A DNA stretch of 64,000 nucleotides from DASQMT01 sp963835735 (lineage in GTDB: Bacteria > Actinomycetota > Thermoleophilia > Solirubrobacterales > Solirubrobacteraceae): positions 434,001-498,000 of the forward strand of contig CAWIGP010000002.1 of NCBI GenBank assembly GCA_963835735.1. Direction: 5' to 3'. This document shows positions 1 through 8,583 of the stretch, piece after piece. How positions within the stretch are numbered: the first letter of the stretch is position 1; each line of letters begins with the position of its first letter. Below the pieces are notes generated by a model, which was not told the origin of the DNA, did not search any database, and saw nothing but the letters and a program-made list of their open reading frames with translations. The position numbers and the translations under genes are program-made.

Positions 1-315
1 GGCGCGGCGGTCGTGATACTCACCGCGTACACGGTCGATCCGGGGGACGGCGCGGCTTGGGCGTCGAGCTCGGCCACGCACGCCGAGCGGGTCCTGGCCG
101 ACGCCGAGGAGGCCGCGGCCGGGCAAGGGCTCACCTGCTCCTCGGCGATGTCCGAGGGCGACCCGGGCGACGTGATCGTCGCGCTCGCCGAGCAGCACAA
201 CGCTGACCTGCTGGTGGTCGGCAACAAGGGGATGCACCGGCGACTGCTCGGCAGCGTGCCGAACACCGTGACCCACCGCGCGTCCTGCTCGGTGCTGGTC
301 GTCAAGACCGTGTAG
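1..315 (+). CDS. Universal stress protein (UspA family), C-terminal part
   Basis: The reading frame is open at the left edge, so the true start lies outside the window. The visible 104 residues are the C-terminal half of a UspA fold: an alternating strand/helix pattern and the nucleotide-binding signature GNKGMHRRLLGSVPNTV followed by the hydrophobic closing strand SVLVVKT. The family binds ATP and acts in the cytoplasm in stress survival. The in-frame ATG at 13 is inside the fold and is unlikely to be the real start. The gene ends 64 bases before the next one, on the same strand, with no obvious shared function. Confidence 0.85.
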   Translation, partial: GAAVVILTAYTVDPGDGAAWASSSATHAERVLADAEEAAAGQGLTCSSAMSEGDPGDVIVALAEQHNADLLVVGNKGMHRRLLGSVPNTVTHRASCSVLVVKTV

Positions 316-379
316 ACGCAGCGGTCCTAGGTCCAATTGACGATGGGAAGCGGGCGGCGCTCGACGTAGCGTCGCCTGC

Positions 380-1067
380 ATGCCAACCGCAATCGTCACC
401 GGGGCCTCGCGCGGTCTCGGCCTCGCCCTCGCCGACGCACTCGCCGACCGTGGCTGGCGGCTCGTGATCGACGCACGCGACGGCGTCGCGCTGGAGCGTG
501 CCGCCGCGCGGCTGCGCGGGCGTACCGAGGTGGTCGCGATCGCCGGCGACGTCGCCGATCCGCGGCACCGGCCGGCGCTGCTCGAGGCCGCCGGCCGGTC
601 GATCGATCTGCTCGTGAACAACGCGTCGTCGCTCGGTCCCTCTCCGCTTCCGCCGCTGGCGGACTACCCCCTCGACCGGCTCGAGCAGGTCTACCGCGTG
701 AACGTGCTGGCTCCCCTGGCGCTCGCGCAGCTCGCCCTGCCGCAGCTGGCCGAGGGGGCGCGGATCGTCAACCTGACGTCGGACGCGGCCGTCGAGGCGT
801 ACGAGGGCTGGGGCGGGTACGGCTCGTCGAAGGCCGCGCTGGAGCAGCTCAGCGCGGTGCTCGCCGCCGAGCACCCTGCGGCTGCGGGTGTACGCGGTCG
901 ATCCGGGCGACATGAACACGCGCATGCAGCAGGACGCGTTTCCGGGTGAGGACGTCTCCGACCGCCCGCCGCCGGAGGCCAGCGTGCCCGGCCTGCTCGA
1001 GCTGATCGAGGGCGACCTGCCGAGCGGCCGCTACGCGGCGCGGGCGCTGGCCGAGGCGCGCGCGTGA
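380..1067 (+). CDS. SDR-family oxidoreductase, frameshifted near its C-terminus
   Basis: A classical short-chain dehydrogenase/reductase. The Rossmann motif TGASRGLG is near residue 8, NNAS near residue 80 and the catalytic YGSSK near residue 150. The substrate cannot be told. The intact frame runs to about 874. The expected continuation (LRVYAVDPGDMNTRM and so on to 1067) sits one base out of register, from 876, consistent with one extra C in the ccc at 874-876. Restored, the protein is about 228 residues, normal for SDRs, and its TGA overlaps the GTG of the next gene by 4 bases. Unrestored, the frame would end at 949 with an unrelated tail. Either an assembly indel or a young pseudogene. 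Confidence 0.8.
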
Positions 1068-2140
1068 GCATCGCGCCCGCGTTCACGCTCCCACCCGCGC
1101 TGGAGGCGGCCGAGCCGCCCGAGGCGCGCGGGCTGGAGCGCGACGCGGTGCGGCTGATGGTCGCTCGCGGCGGCGAGCCGCTCGTGCACGCACGCTTCCG
1201 CGAGCTGCCGGATCACCTGCAGCCGGGTGACCTGCTGGTCGTCAACGAGTCGGCGACGATCCCCGCCGCGCTCGATGCGCGGCGCGCCGACGGCTCGACG
1301 TTGACGTTCCACCTGTCGACGCCCGAGCCGTTCGGCGGCGAGGAGTCGCGCGGGGCGCCACCGCCCGACGAGGAGCGCCGGACGCGCGTGCGCTGGGTCG
1401 TCGAGCTGCGGCGCGGCACCGCGCGGTTCCGCGGCGCGCGGGCCGGCGAACGGCTCGCGCTGCCGGGCGGCGGGAGCGCCGTGCTCGTCGCGCCGTACCT
1501 CTCCCCCGGCCGGCTGTGGATCGCCGCGTTGGACCTGCCCACGCCGCTGCCCGAGTTCCTCGCCGCCCACGGCCGGCCGATCCGCTACGCCCACCAGCCG
1601 CGCCCGCGGCCGCTCGCCGACCACCAGACGATCTTCGCCGCGGTCCCCGGCAGCGCGGAGATGCCGAGCGCGGGGCGGCCGTTCACGCCGCGCCTCCTGC
1701 GTGCGCTCGCCGCGCGCGGGATCGGCGTCGCGCCGATCCTCCTCCACACCGGTGTGAGCTCGCAGGAGCGCGGCGAGCGGCCGTATCCCGAGCGCTTCGA
1801 GGTGGGCGCCGCGACAGCGGCGCGCGTGAACGCGACGCGCCGCTCCGGCGGCCGCGTGATCGCGGTGGGCACCACGGTCACCCGCGCGCTGGAGACGGCG
1901 GCGGCGCCGCACGGCGAGGTCGCCGCCGCGTCAGGCTGGACGTCACTGACGATCACCCCGGAGCGCGGCGTGCGCGCGGTCGACGGCCTGATCACCGGCT
2001 GGCACGAGCCCGACGCCAGCCACCTGCTGCTGCTCGAGGCGCTCGGCGGCCGCGCGCTCGTGGAGCGCTCCTACGCCGAGGCGGTCGCGCTGCGCTACCG
2101 CTGGCACGAGTTCGGCGACAGCCACCTGCTGCTGCGGTAA
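1064..2140 (+). CDS. queA: QueA-like S-adenosylmethionine:tRNA ribosyltransferase-isomerase
   Basis: 358 residues matching the QueA fold: the N-terminal PPGDLLVVN-like segment (LQPGDLLVVNES), the central GRPIRYAH and the conserved LHTGVSS stretch, and the C-terminal DGLITGWHEPDASHLLL. QueA transfers the ribosyl part of SAM onto 7-aminomethyl-7-deazaguanine in tRNA during queuosine synthesis. No other queuosine gene is nearby, and actinobacteria carry divergent QueA-like paralogues, so the substrate is less certain than the family. The GTG start overlaps the SDR stop (GTGA), which suggests translational coupling. Length is close to the usual 340-360 residues. Confidence 0.8.
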   Translation: MSIAPAFTLPPALEAAEPPEARGLERDAVRLMVARGGEPLVHARFRELPDHLQPGDLLVVNESATIPAALDARRADGSTLTFHLSTPEPFGGEESRGAPPPDEERRTRVRWVVELRRGTARFRGARAGERLALPGGGSAVLVAPYLSPGRLWIAALDLPTPLPEFLAAHGRPIRYAHQPRPRPLADHQTIFAAVPGSAEMPSAGRPFTPRLLRALAARGIGVAPILLHTGVSSQERGERPYPERFEVGAATAARVNATRRSGGRVIAVGTTVTRALETAAAPHGEVAAASGWTSLTITPERGVRAVDGLITGWHEPDASHLLLLEALGGRALVERSYAEAVALRYRWHEFGDSHLLLR

Positions 2141-2192
2141 GCGGGAATTCACCGCGGCGTGAGAGAGTCCCTCGGAGAAAGGAGGACTCACC

Positions 2193-2984
2193 ATGCCCGA
2201 CGTCTACGCGACGATCGCCGAGGCCGACGCGGTAGTGCAGAATCGGCTGGCCGATGTGCTCGAGATCCGCGCCGCCGACCCGCAGCAGCGCGCGATGCTG
2301 GAGGACTACGCGACGCGGCTACAACCGCAAGGCGAGCTGCTGGAGGTCGGCTGCGGCACCGGCGCGATCAGCCGCTATCTGGCGACGCTGCCCGGCGTGA
2401 CGCAGGTCACCGGCGTGGATCCGTCGCCGCTGTTCGTCGACCGGGCGCGCGAGCTGGCGGGCGACGCGATCGAGTTCGTCGTCGGCGACGGGCGTGACCT
2501 GGACTTCGCCGACGAGAGCTTCGATGCCGTCGTCTTCCACACGTCGCTCTGTCACGTCCCCGAGTGCGAGCGCGCTATCGCAGAGGCGCATCGAGTCCTG
2601 CGCCCGGGCGGGCGGCTCGCGGTGTTCGACGGCGACTACACCACGATGACGATGGCGCTTGCGGCGGGCGATCCGCTGCAGGGCTGCGCGCAGGCGGTGC
2701 TCGACATGCTCGTCCACGACCCGTGGCTGATGCGGCGGATCGTGCCGCTGCTCGCCGCGGCGGGGTTCGACGATGTGCAGCTCGAGGGCCATGCCTACAC
2801 GTCGGTGACCGGCACCGACTACTTCGTCGCGCTCGTCGACCGCGGAGCCGATGCGCTGCTGGCGAGCGGGACGGTGCGGCCGGAGCTGGCGGCAGCGCTC
2901 AAGGCCGAGGGCCGTGCCCGGATGGACTCCGGCACGTTCTTCGGCCACATCGCCTACGTCAGCGCGCTGGCGCGCCGGCGCTGA
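2193..2984 (+). CDS. Class I SAM-dependent methyltransferase
   Basis: 263 residues with a UbiE/Methyltransf_11 Rossmann fold: motif I LEVGCGTGAISRYL near residue 50, the acidic post-motif VDPSP, motif II with GDGRDLDFADESFD and motif III RVLRPGGRLAVFDGD. The acceptor substrate is not evident. The start is supported by a strong ribosome-binding site (aaaggagg) about 8 bases upstream. The gene faces the convergent fbiC, with only four bases between the two stop codons. Confidence 0.88.
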   Translation: MPDVYATIAEADAVVQNRLADVLEIRAADPQQRAMLEDYATRLQPQGELLEVGCGTGAISRYLATLPGVTQVTGVDPSPLFVDRARELAGDAIEFVVGDGRDLDFADESFDAVVFHTSLCHVPECERAIAEAHRVLRPGGRLAVFDGDYTTMTMALAAGDPLQGCAQAVLDMLVHDPWLMRRIVPLLAAAGFDDVQLEGHAYTSVTGTDYFVALVDRGADALLASGTVRPELAAALKAEGRARMDSGTFFGHIAYVSALARRR

Positions 2985-2988
2985 GTCG

Positions 2989-5175
2989 TCACGCCGCAGC
3001 GGCGACGAGCGGGTGGCGGCGGCGGATCTCGTACAGCGTGGTGCGCTCGGCCGCGGGGCGCCCGGCGCGGTGCGCGGCGCCGATCAGGTCCTCGGGATCG
3101 AGCTTGACGCCGTGATAGGAGCCGGCGAGGCGGCTGATGCTCTCCTCCATCAGCGTGCCGCCGAGATCGTTGACGCCCCAGCGCAGCGCCTCGGTCGCCG
3201 CGTCGAGCCCCATCTTCACCCAGCTCGCCTGCAGGCTCGGCACGGTCCGCCCGAGCGCGAGCCGGAACGCGGCGGTGTGCTTGAGGTTCTCCTCGCGCGA
3301 GATCTCCTCGATCCCGTGTGTCCGGCCGAGCAGCGTGTGGAACGGGATGAACGACAACGGCACGAACTCCGTGAACCCGCCGGTGCGCTCCTGCAGCCCG
3401 CGCACGACGCGCATGTGCTCGGCCAGCTCGTGCGGCTCCTCGATGTGCCCGAACATGACGGTCACGGTCGAGCGCAGCCCGGACGCGTGCGCGGCCTCGA
3501 CGATCTCCACCCAGCGCGCGACCGGCAGCTTGTTCGGGCTGATCCGCTCGCGCACCCCGTCGTGGAGCACCTCGGCGGCCGTGCCCGGAACCGAGCCCAG
3601 ACCCGCGTCGGCCAGGCGCGCGAACACCTCGCCCAGCGGCCGGTCGCCGGCCATCGCGTCGATCTCCATCGGCGAGTACGCGTGCAGGTGGATGTCGGGC
3701 GCCTCGTCCTTGACGATCCGCAGCCAGCGCTCGTAGTCGCCGAAGTCCCACTCCGGGTGGATGCCGGACTGCATGCAGATCTCGGTCGCGCCGTAGGCGA
3801 CCGCCTCGCGTACGCGGCGGCGCAGCTCGTCCTCGTCGTGCTGGTAGGCGTCCGGCGAGCGGCGGCCCTGGCCGAAGCCGCAGAACGCGCAGCCGACGAT
3901 GCACACGTTGGACACGTTGATGTTGCGGTTCACGACGAACGTGACCGTGTCGCCGGCCAGCTCCGCGCGCAGCTCGTCGGCGGCCTGGCGCATGTCCTCG
4001 ATCGCGTCGGGGCGCGTCTCGGCGAACAGCGCGGTCAGCTCGTCCGCGTCCAGCGCGGCGCCCGCGCGCGCCCGCGCGATCGTGTCCGGCCGCAGCGCGC
4101 CCTTCGGCCCGTCGATGCGGCCCGAGCCGCGGCGCGGGATGAAGCTCCAGAAGCGCGCCTTGATCACGTCGAGCACGCCCTGCGCGAGCCATTCGGGGTC
4201 GATGAAGCGCGGGTATACGCACAGCCGCTCGGTCAGCGCGACGCCGTCCGCCGCGAGCCGCTTGCGCACCTGGTGCGGCGACGGGAACGGGTGCTCCGGC
4301 GAGATGTGGTCGCCGTTCGCGCTCAGCCCGCCGAGATCGGTCGCCCCCGCCTCGACCAGCCGCGGCCACCAGTCGGCCAGGTTGGGCGGGACCTGGATGC
4401 CGACGTCCGGCATCAGCCGCCGCGCCTCGCGCACGAGCCGCTCCATGTCGTCGACGGTCACCGGCGACGCCCACGCCGGCGCCGGGACGTCGGGTCCGTC
4501 GTGCAGCCCCGTGCGCCAGTACGACTCGGCCGCGTCGGTCGCGATCTCCGCCGGCTCCTCGCCGTAGTAGCGGCGATGCGGGACGAAGTTCTGCAGGATC
4601 ACCTCCTGCAGGTTCCCGAAGCCGGCGAGCGCCTCGAGCGCCGCCATCCGGTCGTCCTCGGACTCGCCGATCCCGACGAGGATGCCGCTCGTGAACGGGA
4701 TGTTCAGGTCCTCGGCGGCCCGCAGCGTGCCGAGCCGCAGCGCCGGATCCTTCGTCGGGGAGGCCTGGTGCGCGACGAGGTCGGGCCGCAGCGACTCGAT
4801 CATCAGCCCCTGGCTGGCGGTCACCTCGCGCAGCCGCGCGAGCTCGTCGCGGTCGAGTGCTCCGAGGTTGGTGTGCGGCAGCAGCCCGCGTTCAAGCGCG
4901 CGCTCGCAGCACCACGCCACGTACGCCACGAAGTCCGCGAAGCCGAGCTCCGCGAGCCGCTCGCGCACGCCCGGGTGATACGCCGGATCGTCCCCGGTCA
5001 GCACCAGCAGCTCCTTCACGTTGCGCCGCGCGGCGCCGTCCAGCAGCCGCTCCACCTCGTCGGGCGCGTGAAGATGCGGCTGGTGCGTCGCGAACGCGCA
5101 GTACTTGCAGTGCGACACGCACGTGCGCGAGAGCGAGAGCGTGACGTTGCGCGAGAACGTGACCCGGCGGCGCAT
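2989..5175 (-). CDS. fbiC: FO synthase FbiC (CofG/CofH fusion), coenzyme F420 biosynthesis
   Basis: 728 residues with two radical-SAM halves. The first carries CVSHCKYC (Cys19, 23, 26; CofG-like) and the second CIVGCAFC (Cys425, 429, 432; CofH-like), each binding a [4Fe-4S] cluster with SAM. The enzyme joins 5-amino-6-ribitylamino-uracil and tyrosine to make FO, the deazaflavin of F420. The protein begins almost directly at the first radical-SAM domain, without the N-terminal extension seen in mycobacterial FbiC. An F420-type LLM oxidoreductase at 33181-33996 is a likely user of the cofactor. No other F420 gene is in the window. Confidence 0.95.
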   Translation of the reverse strand: MRRRVTFSRNVTLSLSRTCVSHCKYCAFATHQPHLHAPDEVERLLDGAARRNVKELLVLTGDDPAYHPGVRERLAELGFADFVAYVAWCCERALERGLLPHTNLGALDRDELARLREVTASQGLMIESLRPDLVAHQASPTKDPALRLGTLRAAEDLNIPFTSGILVGIGESEDDRMAALEALAGFGNLQEVILQNFVPHRRYYGEEPAEIATDAAESYWRTGLHDGPDVPAPAWASPVTVDDMERLVREARRLMPDVGIQVPPNLADWWPRLVEAGATDLGGLSANGDHISPEHPFPSPHQVRKRLAADGVALTERLCVYPRFIDPEWLAQGVLDVIKARFWSFIPRRGSGRIDGPKGALRPDTIARARAGAALDADELTALFAETRPDAIEDMRQAADELRAELAGDTVTFVVNRNINVSNVCIVGCAFCGFGQGRRSPDAYQHDEDELRRRVREAVAYGATEICMQSGIHPEWDFGDYERWLRIVKDEAPDIHLHAYSPMEIDAMAGDRPLGEVFARLADAGLGSVPGTAAEVLHDGVRERISPNKLPVARWVEIVEAAHASGLRSTVTVMFGHIEEPHELAEHMRVVRGLQERTGGFTEFVPLSFIPFHTLLGRTHGIEEISREENLKHTAAFRLALGRTVPSLQASWVKMGLDAATEALRWGVNDLGGTLMEESISRLAGSYHGVKLDPEDLIGAAHRAGRPAAERTTLYEIRRRHPLVAAAA

Positions 5176-5200
5176 TCGCGCCGGAGTCTACGGATGCGCT

Positions 5201-6589
5201 TTACGCGACCAACCGCAGCAGCTCGTCGCGCCCGGGCCCCATCGGCGGCGCGCCGTCGAGCCCGCCCGCTATGGCGACCACGTGGTCGGCGAAGCCGGGA
5301 CGCGCGAGCACGTCCTCGGCGTGCGCCAGGCAGCCGATGATCTCCATCCCGGCGCGGTAGGCGTCGGCGTCGTACGGCATCGCGGCGAACAGCGCGGAGC
5401 GCAGCACGGCGGCCTTGTCGCCCGGCGGCTCGGGCTCCCGGCCGGCCCGGTGCGCGTCCATCTCCGCCACCCGCACGCGGTCGGACGCCAGGCAGCCCCG
5501 ATACCACGGCCCCAGCTGGTGCTCGGTCCGCTCGCGCCACTCCTCGGCGAGCGCCCGCGGGTCGTCGACCCCGGCGCGCAGGACGTCGCGCAGCAGCGCC
5601 GCGTGCGCCAGCCCGAGCGCGATCCCGCGGCCGAGCGTCGGGTTCGTGCAGGCCCAGGCGTCGGCGACGCTCACGATGCCCGTCGCCGGCGGCGCGGCCG
5701 CGCGGACGCGGTCCATGACGCCGGCCATCGGCAGGATGCCCGTGATCGGCTCGCCGTCGAGCCAGTGCGCGTGGCGCGGGCAGGCCCGCAACAGTGCGGT
5801 GAACGCGTCGGCCTCGCGCAGCCGCTTCAGCGGACGGTCGCCGGCGGCGACGAAGAGCGTGACCGACCAGGTGTCGTTGTCGCCGGGCAGGGTCGCGATC
5901 GAGAACGAGCCGACCGCCGTCAGCCGCGGCGCGCGCGGTTCCGGCTGCGTGGCCGAGCGGAAGTAGCGCGTGTAGTAGATGAAGCGGGCGTCCTCGACCT
6001 CCTCGGCGCCGGGCTCGAGGCCCGCGTCCGCGAGCAGCCGCGGCAGCCGCGAGCCGCGGCCCATCGCGTCGATCACGAGGTCCGCGAGCAGCTCGTCGCC
6101 CGCGTCGGTGCGCACGCCGGTCACGTGCGACGACCCGTTCATGCCACGCGTGAGCAGGCCGGCGACCGCCGTGCCGCGACGGACGGTCAGCCCGGGCTGC
6201 TCCTCGGCGGCCCGAGCGACGACCTGCTCCATCACCGGTCGCCGCACGTTCAGCGACACGAACCGCTCGTCGCCAGGCCGACGGGCGCGGTCCGCAATCA
6301 TCGGCGGCATGAAGTCGAGCGGGCTCGCAAGCTGCGCGCCCGCGGCGACCATCGCGTCCCGGAGGCCCGGCAGCTCGTCGTCGAGCACCTGGCGGGCGAG
6401 CGGCTGGAGGCCGTGGGGCTGCTGGAAATGCGGGACGCCGCCGCGCTCCCATCCCCACGCAGACTCGCTCGTCTCGGGCGCCGGCGCCGGGTCGCGCTCG
6501 AGCAGCGTCACGTCGTGGCCGTCGCGGGCCAGCATCATTCCGGCGGCGAGCCCGCACACGCCGCCGCCTAGCACGATCATCCTTGACAT
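5201..6589 (-). CDS. FAD-dependent oxidoreductase/monooxygenase
   Basis: 462 residues. The N-terminal dinucleotide-binding strand MIVLGGGVCGLAAGMMLARDG is followed by the acidic LLERD, as in p-hydroxybenzoate hydroxylase-type flavoproteins. The second FAD motif DAWACTNPTLGRGIALGLAHA is in the C-terminal half (about residue 305). The substrate is not recognisable. The ATG is preceded by an aggag ribosome-binding site. The gene lies upstream of fbiC on the same strand with a 25-base gap, so the two could be cotranscribed, but no functional link is known. Confidence 0.82.
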   Translation of the reverse strand: MSRMIVLGGGVCGLAAGMMLARDGHDVTLLERDPAPAPETSESAWGWERGGVPHFQQPHGLQPLARQVLDDELPGLRDAMVAAGAQLASPLDFMPPMIADRARRPGDERFVSLNVRRPVMEQVVARAAEEQPGLTVRRGTAVAGLLTRGMNGSSHVTGVRTDAGDELLADLVIDAMGRGSRLPRLLADAGLEPGAEEVEDARFIYYTRYFRSATQPEPRAPRLTAVGSFSIATLPGDNDTWSVTLFVAAGDRPLKRLREADAFTALLRACPRHAHWLDGEPITGILPMAGVMDRVRAAAPPATGIVSVADAWACTNPTLGRGIALGLAHAALLRDVLRAGVDDPRALAEEWRERTEHQLGPWYRGCLASDRVRVAEMDAHRAGREPEPPGDKAAVLRSALFAAMPYDADAYRAGMEIIGCLAHAEDVLARPGFADHVVAIAGGLDGAPPMGPGRDELLRLVA

Positions 6590-6648
6590 GCACTCCTGAC
6601 GACGGCAGTGCGGCGATTGTTCCCGTCGCTCATCTAGCCTGGATCGCC

Positions 6649-7626
6649 GTGCGCGCCGCCATCGCCGTCCTCCTCGCCCTCGCCATCGCCGGCTGCGGGT
6701 CGACCACGGGGGAGGACCGGCCCGGCAAGGAAGCCACGCTGCTGCTCGACTTCACCCCCAACGCCGTGCACGCCGGCCTGTACCTCGCCACGGCGCGCGC
6801 GTACGACGAGGCCGAGGGGGTCGAGCTGAAGATCCGCGCCCCGGGCCAGTCGACCGACGCGCTCCGCCAGCTCGAAGCCGGCCGCGCCGACATGGCGATC
6901 CTCGACATCCACGATCTCGGCATCGCGCGCGAGCAGGGACACGACATCGTCGGCGTGATGGCGTTCGTGCAACGGCCGCTGGCCGCGGTGCTCGCGCAGC
7001 CGTCGATCCGCTCGCCGCGCGACCTCGAGGGGGAGCGGGCCGGCGTCACCGGGCTCCCGTCCGACGACGCGGTGCTCGCCTCGATCGTGGCCGGCGACGG
7101 CGGCGACCCGGAGCAGGTGCGCAAGACGACGATCGGCTTCCAGGCGGTCAAGGCGCTGCTCGCGGGGCGCGTCGCCGGCGCGACGGCGTTCTGGAACGCC
7201 GAGGGTGTCGCCTTGAAGCGCGAGCGGCCCACGATGCAGGAGTTCCGCGTCGACGACTACGGCGCGCCGCCGTACCCGGAGCTGGTGCTGTGCGTGACGC
7301 GCGCGACGCTGGAGGACGAGGCGCCGACGGTGCGCGCCACGATCCGCGCGCTGCAGCTCGGCTACGCCGAGGCGCAGCGCGATCCGGAGAGCGCGGTCGC
7401 GGCGATGCGCGAGGCGGAGCCTCGGCTCGACGAGGCGGCGCTGACAGCGGAGCTCGACGCCGTCGACGAGGCGTTCACCGCCGGCGCCCGCGTATTCGGG
7501 GAGCTGCGTCCGGAAGTGCTGCGGGCCTGGGCGCGCTGGGACGTGCGCTTCGGGATCCTGGACGACCCGCCCGATGTGGAGCGCGCGTTCGACACGTCGC
7601 TCGTAGGCCCGCTGCCGGCGAACTAG
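6649..7626 (+). CDS. ThiY/NMT1-type substrate-binding lipoprotein
   Basis: 325 residues when read from the GTG at 6649, which places a short signal peptide directly before the lipobox LAIAGC. An ATG at 6583 would add 22 non-signal residues. The mature part opens with LLLDFTPNAVHAGLYLA, closely matching pyrimidine-binding NMT1/ThiY proteins (LDWTPNTNHTG), which bind thiamine precursors such as HMP or FAMP for an ABC transporter. No permease or ATPase gene is adjacent. It may serve a transporter encoded elsewhere. Its stop overlaps the convergent gene's stop. Confidence 0.82.
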   Translation: MRAAIAVLLALAIAGCGSTTGEDRPGKEATLLLDFTPNAVHAGLYLATARAYDEAEGVELKIRAPGQSTDALRQLEAGRADMAILDIHDLGIAREQGHDIVGVMAFVQRPLAAVLAQPSIRSPRDLEGERAGVTGLPSDDAVLASIVAGDGGDPEQVRKTTIGFQAVKALLAGRVAGATAFWNAEGVALKRERPTMQEFRVDDYGAPPYPELVLCVTRATLEDEAPTVRATIRALQLGYAEAQRDPESAVAAMREAEPRLDEAALTAELDAVDEAFTAGARVFGELRPEVLRAWARWDVRFGILDDPPDVERAFDTSLVGPLPAN

Positions 7627-7964
7627 CCGGCGAGCCGGTCCACCAGCGCGGCGCCCTCGCGCATCATCCGCGAGCGCGGCACGACGAGGTCGAAGCCGGC
7701 CGCCTCGGCGCGCAGTTTGACGTCGTGGTGCACGTGCGAGTAGACGCCGAGCGTCGCCGTCCCCTCCAGCTCGCCGGCCGCCCGCAGCCGCTCGATCAGT
7801 GCGACGCCGTCGATCCCTTCGCTGCCGAGGTCGACGACGAGCACGTCGGCGTCGGCCCGCTCAGGGCTCGCATCCAGCCGCGCCTCGTGCCCGCCCGCGG
7901 TCAGCATGCCGAGCACGTTCGAGCCGAGCAGCAGGTCGTCGAAGACGGCGACGACGCGCGGCAT
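7623..7964 (-). CDS. Receiver-like (pseudo-receiver) domain protein
   Basis: 113 residues forming a CheY-like pattern: VVAVFDDLLLG at the N-terminus, VLVVDLGSEGIDG at the phospho-acceptor position and GFDLVVPRSRM near the end. The second acidic pocket residue is present (DD). The invariant lysine after strand 5 is replaced in VVPRS, so normal phosphotransfer is doubtful. There is no output domain. Its ATG shares one base with the stop of the upstream 119-residue gene (TGATG), so the two are probably translated together. A role as a small scaffold or anti-activator is only inference. Confidence 0.65.
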   Translation of the reverse strand: MPRVVAVFDDLLLGSNVLGMLTAGGHEARLDASPERADADVLVVDLGSEGIDGVALIERLRAAGELEGTATLGVYSHVHHDVKLRAEAAGFDLVVPRSRMMREGAALVDRLAG

Positions 7965-8323
7965 CACTGGGCGCGGATGCGGCGGAACTCCTGGCGCACG
8001 GACTCGGGCCGGCCCCACATCTGCACGGTCTCCACGCGCCCGGTGCGCAGCTCGCGCAGCACGAGCTCGCCGCGGATCCCCGCGTCGTCGAGCAGCTTGA
8101 GCGTGCCGTGGGTGGCGGGCTCGGCGGCGGCGTGCCCGAACTGGTGCGCGACGAGGATCCGCCAGTGCCAGTCGTGATGTGAATACGGCTGCGCGTTGAC
8201 CTGCGCGAGGAGCGTCGCTGCGTCGATGTAGCGCGACTCGTCCACCCGCAGGTCGAACTCGAGGTCGGTCCAGTCGGACGGGAGCGAGTCGATGATCCGC
8301 TGGAAGTCGTCGGCGAGCGCCAT
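7964..8323 (-). CDS. Conserved hypothetical protein, 119 residues
   Basis: A soluble acidic protein with no signal peptide and no motif I can assign. It is rich in Trp and His (SHHDWHWRILVAHQFGHAA). Its frame has the codon use of the neighbours, and its stop overlaps the start of the downstream pseudo-receiver by one base, which supports a real two-gene operon. The start is the ATG at 8323. An upstream GTG would reach into the divergent gene. Function unknown. Confidence 0.6.
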   Translation of the reverse strand: MALADDFQRIIDSLPSDWTDLEFDLRVDESRYIDAATLLAQVNAQPYSHHDWHWRILVAHQFGHAAAEPATHGTLKLLDDAGIRGELVLRELRTGRVETVQMWGRPESVRQEFRRIRAQ

Positions 8324-8346
8324 GATGTGTTCGCAATCTAGCGGTC

Positions 8347-8583
8347 ATGGCCGACCAGCCGCCCACACCTGACCCCGACGACCCGCTCGCTCCCGCCCGC
8401 GGGTTGAGCCTCGACGGGCTGCTCGACCTGCTCGAGCAGCTCGACGGCCGCGAGGAGTGCGGGGTCGTGCGCGAGGCGCTCTCCGCGGGCGTGCCCTCGA
8501 TGGTCGTGGTCGAGGAGCTCCAGCGCGAGGTCGAGCGGCGGCTGCTCAGGTCGCGTCGGTTCTACGATGAAACCGAATGGTGA
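8347..8583 (+). CDS. Small hypothetical protein, 78 residues
   Basis: A short acidic N-terminus rich in Pro and Asp is followed by a predicted helical part (LDGLLDLLEQLDGREECGVVREAL). No known domain is recognised. The end overlaps the ygfZ start by 7 bases, so it is probably cotranscribed and perhaps translationally coupled with it. It is divergent from the 119-residue gene with only 23 bases between the starts. Real but uncharacterised. Confidence 0.6.
   Translation: MADQPPTPDPDDPLAPARGLSLDGLLDLLEQLDGREECGVVREALSAGVPSMVVVEELQREVERRLLRSRRFYDETEW

Noticed and set aside
2851..5340. An open frame of 829 codons on the plus strand opposite fbiC
   Set aside because: It is rich in Arg, His and Val with no domain, and mirrors the codon pattern of fbiC. 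High GC leaves long antisense frames open.
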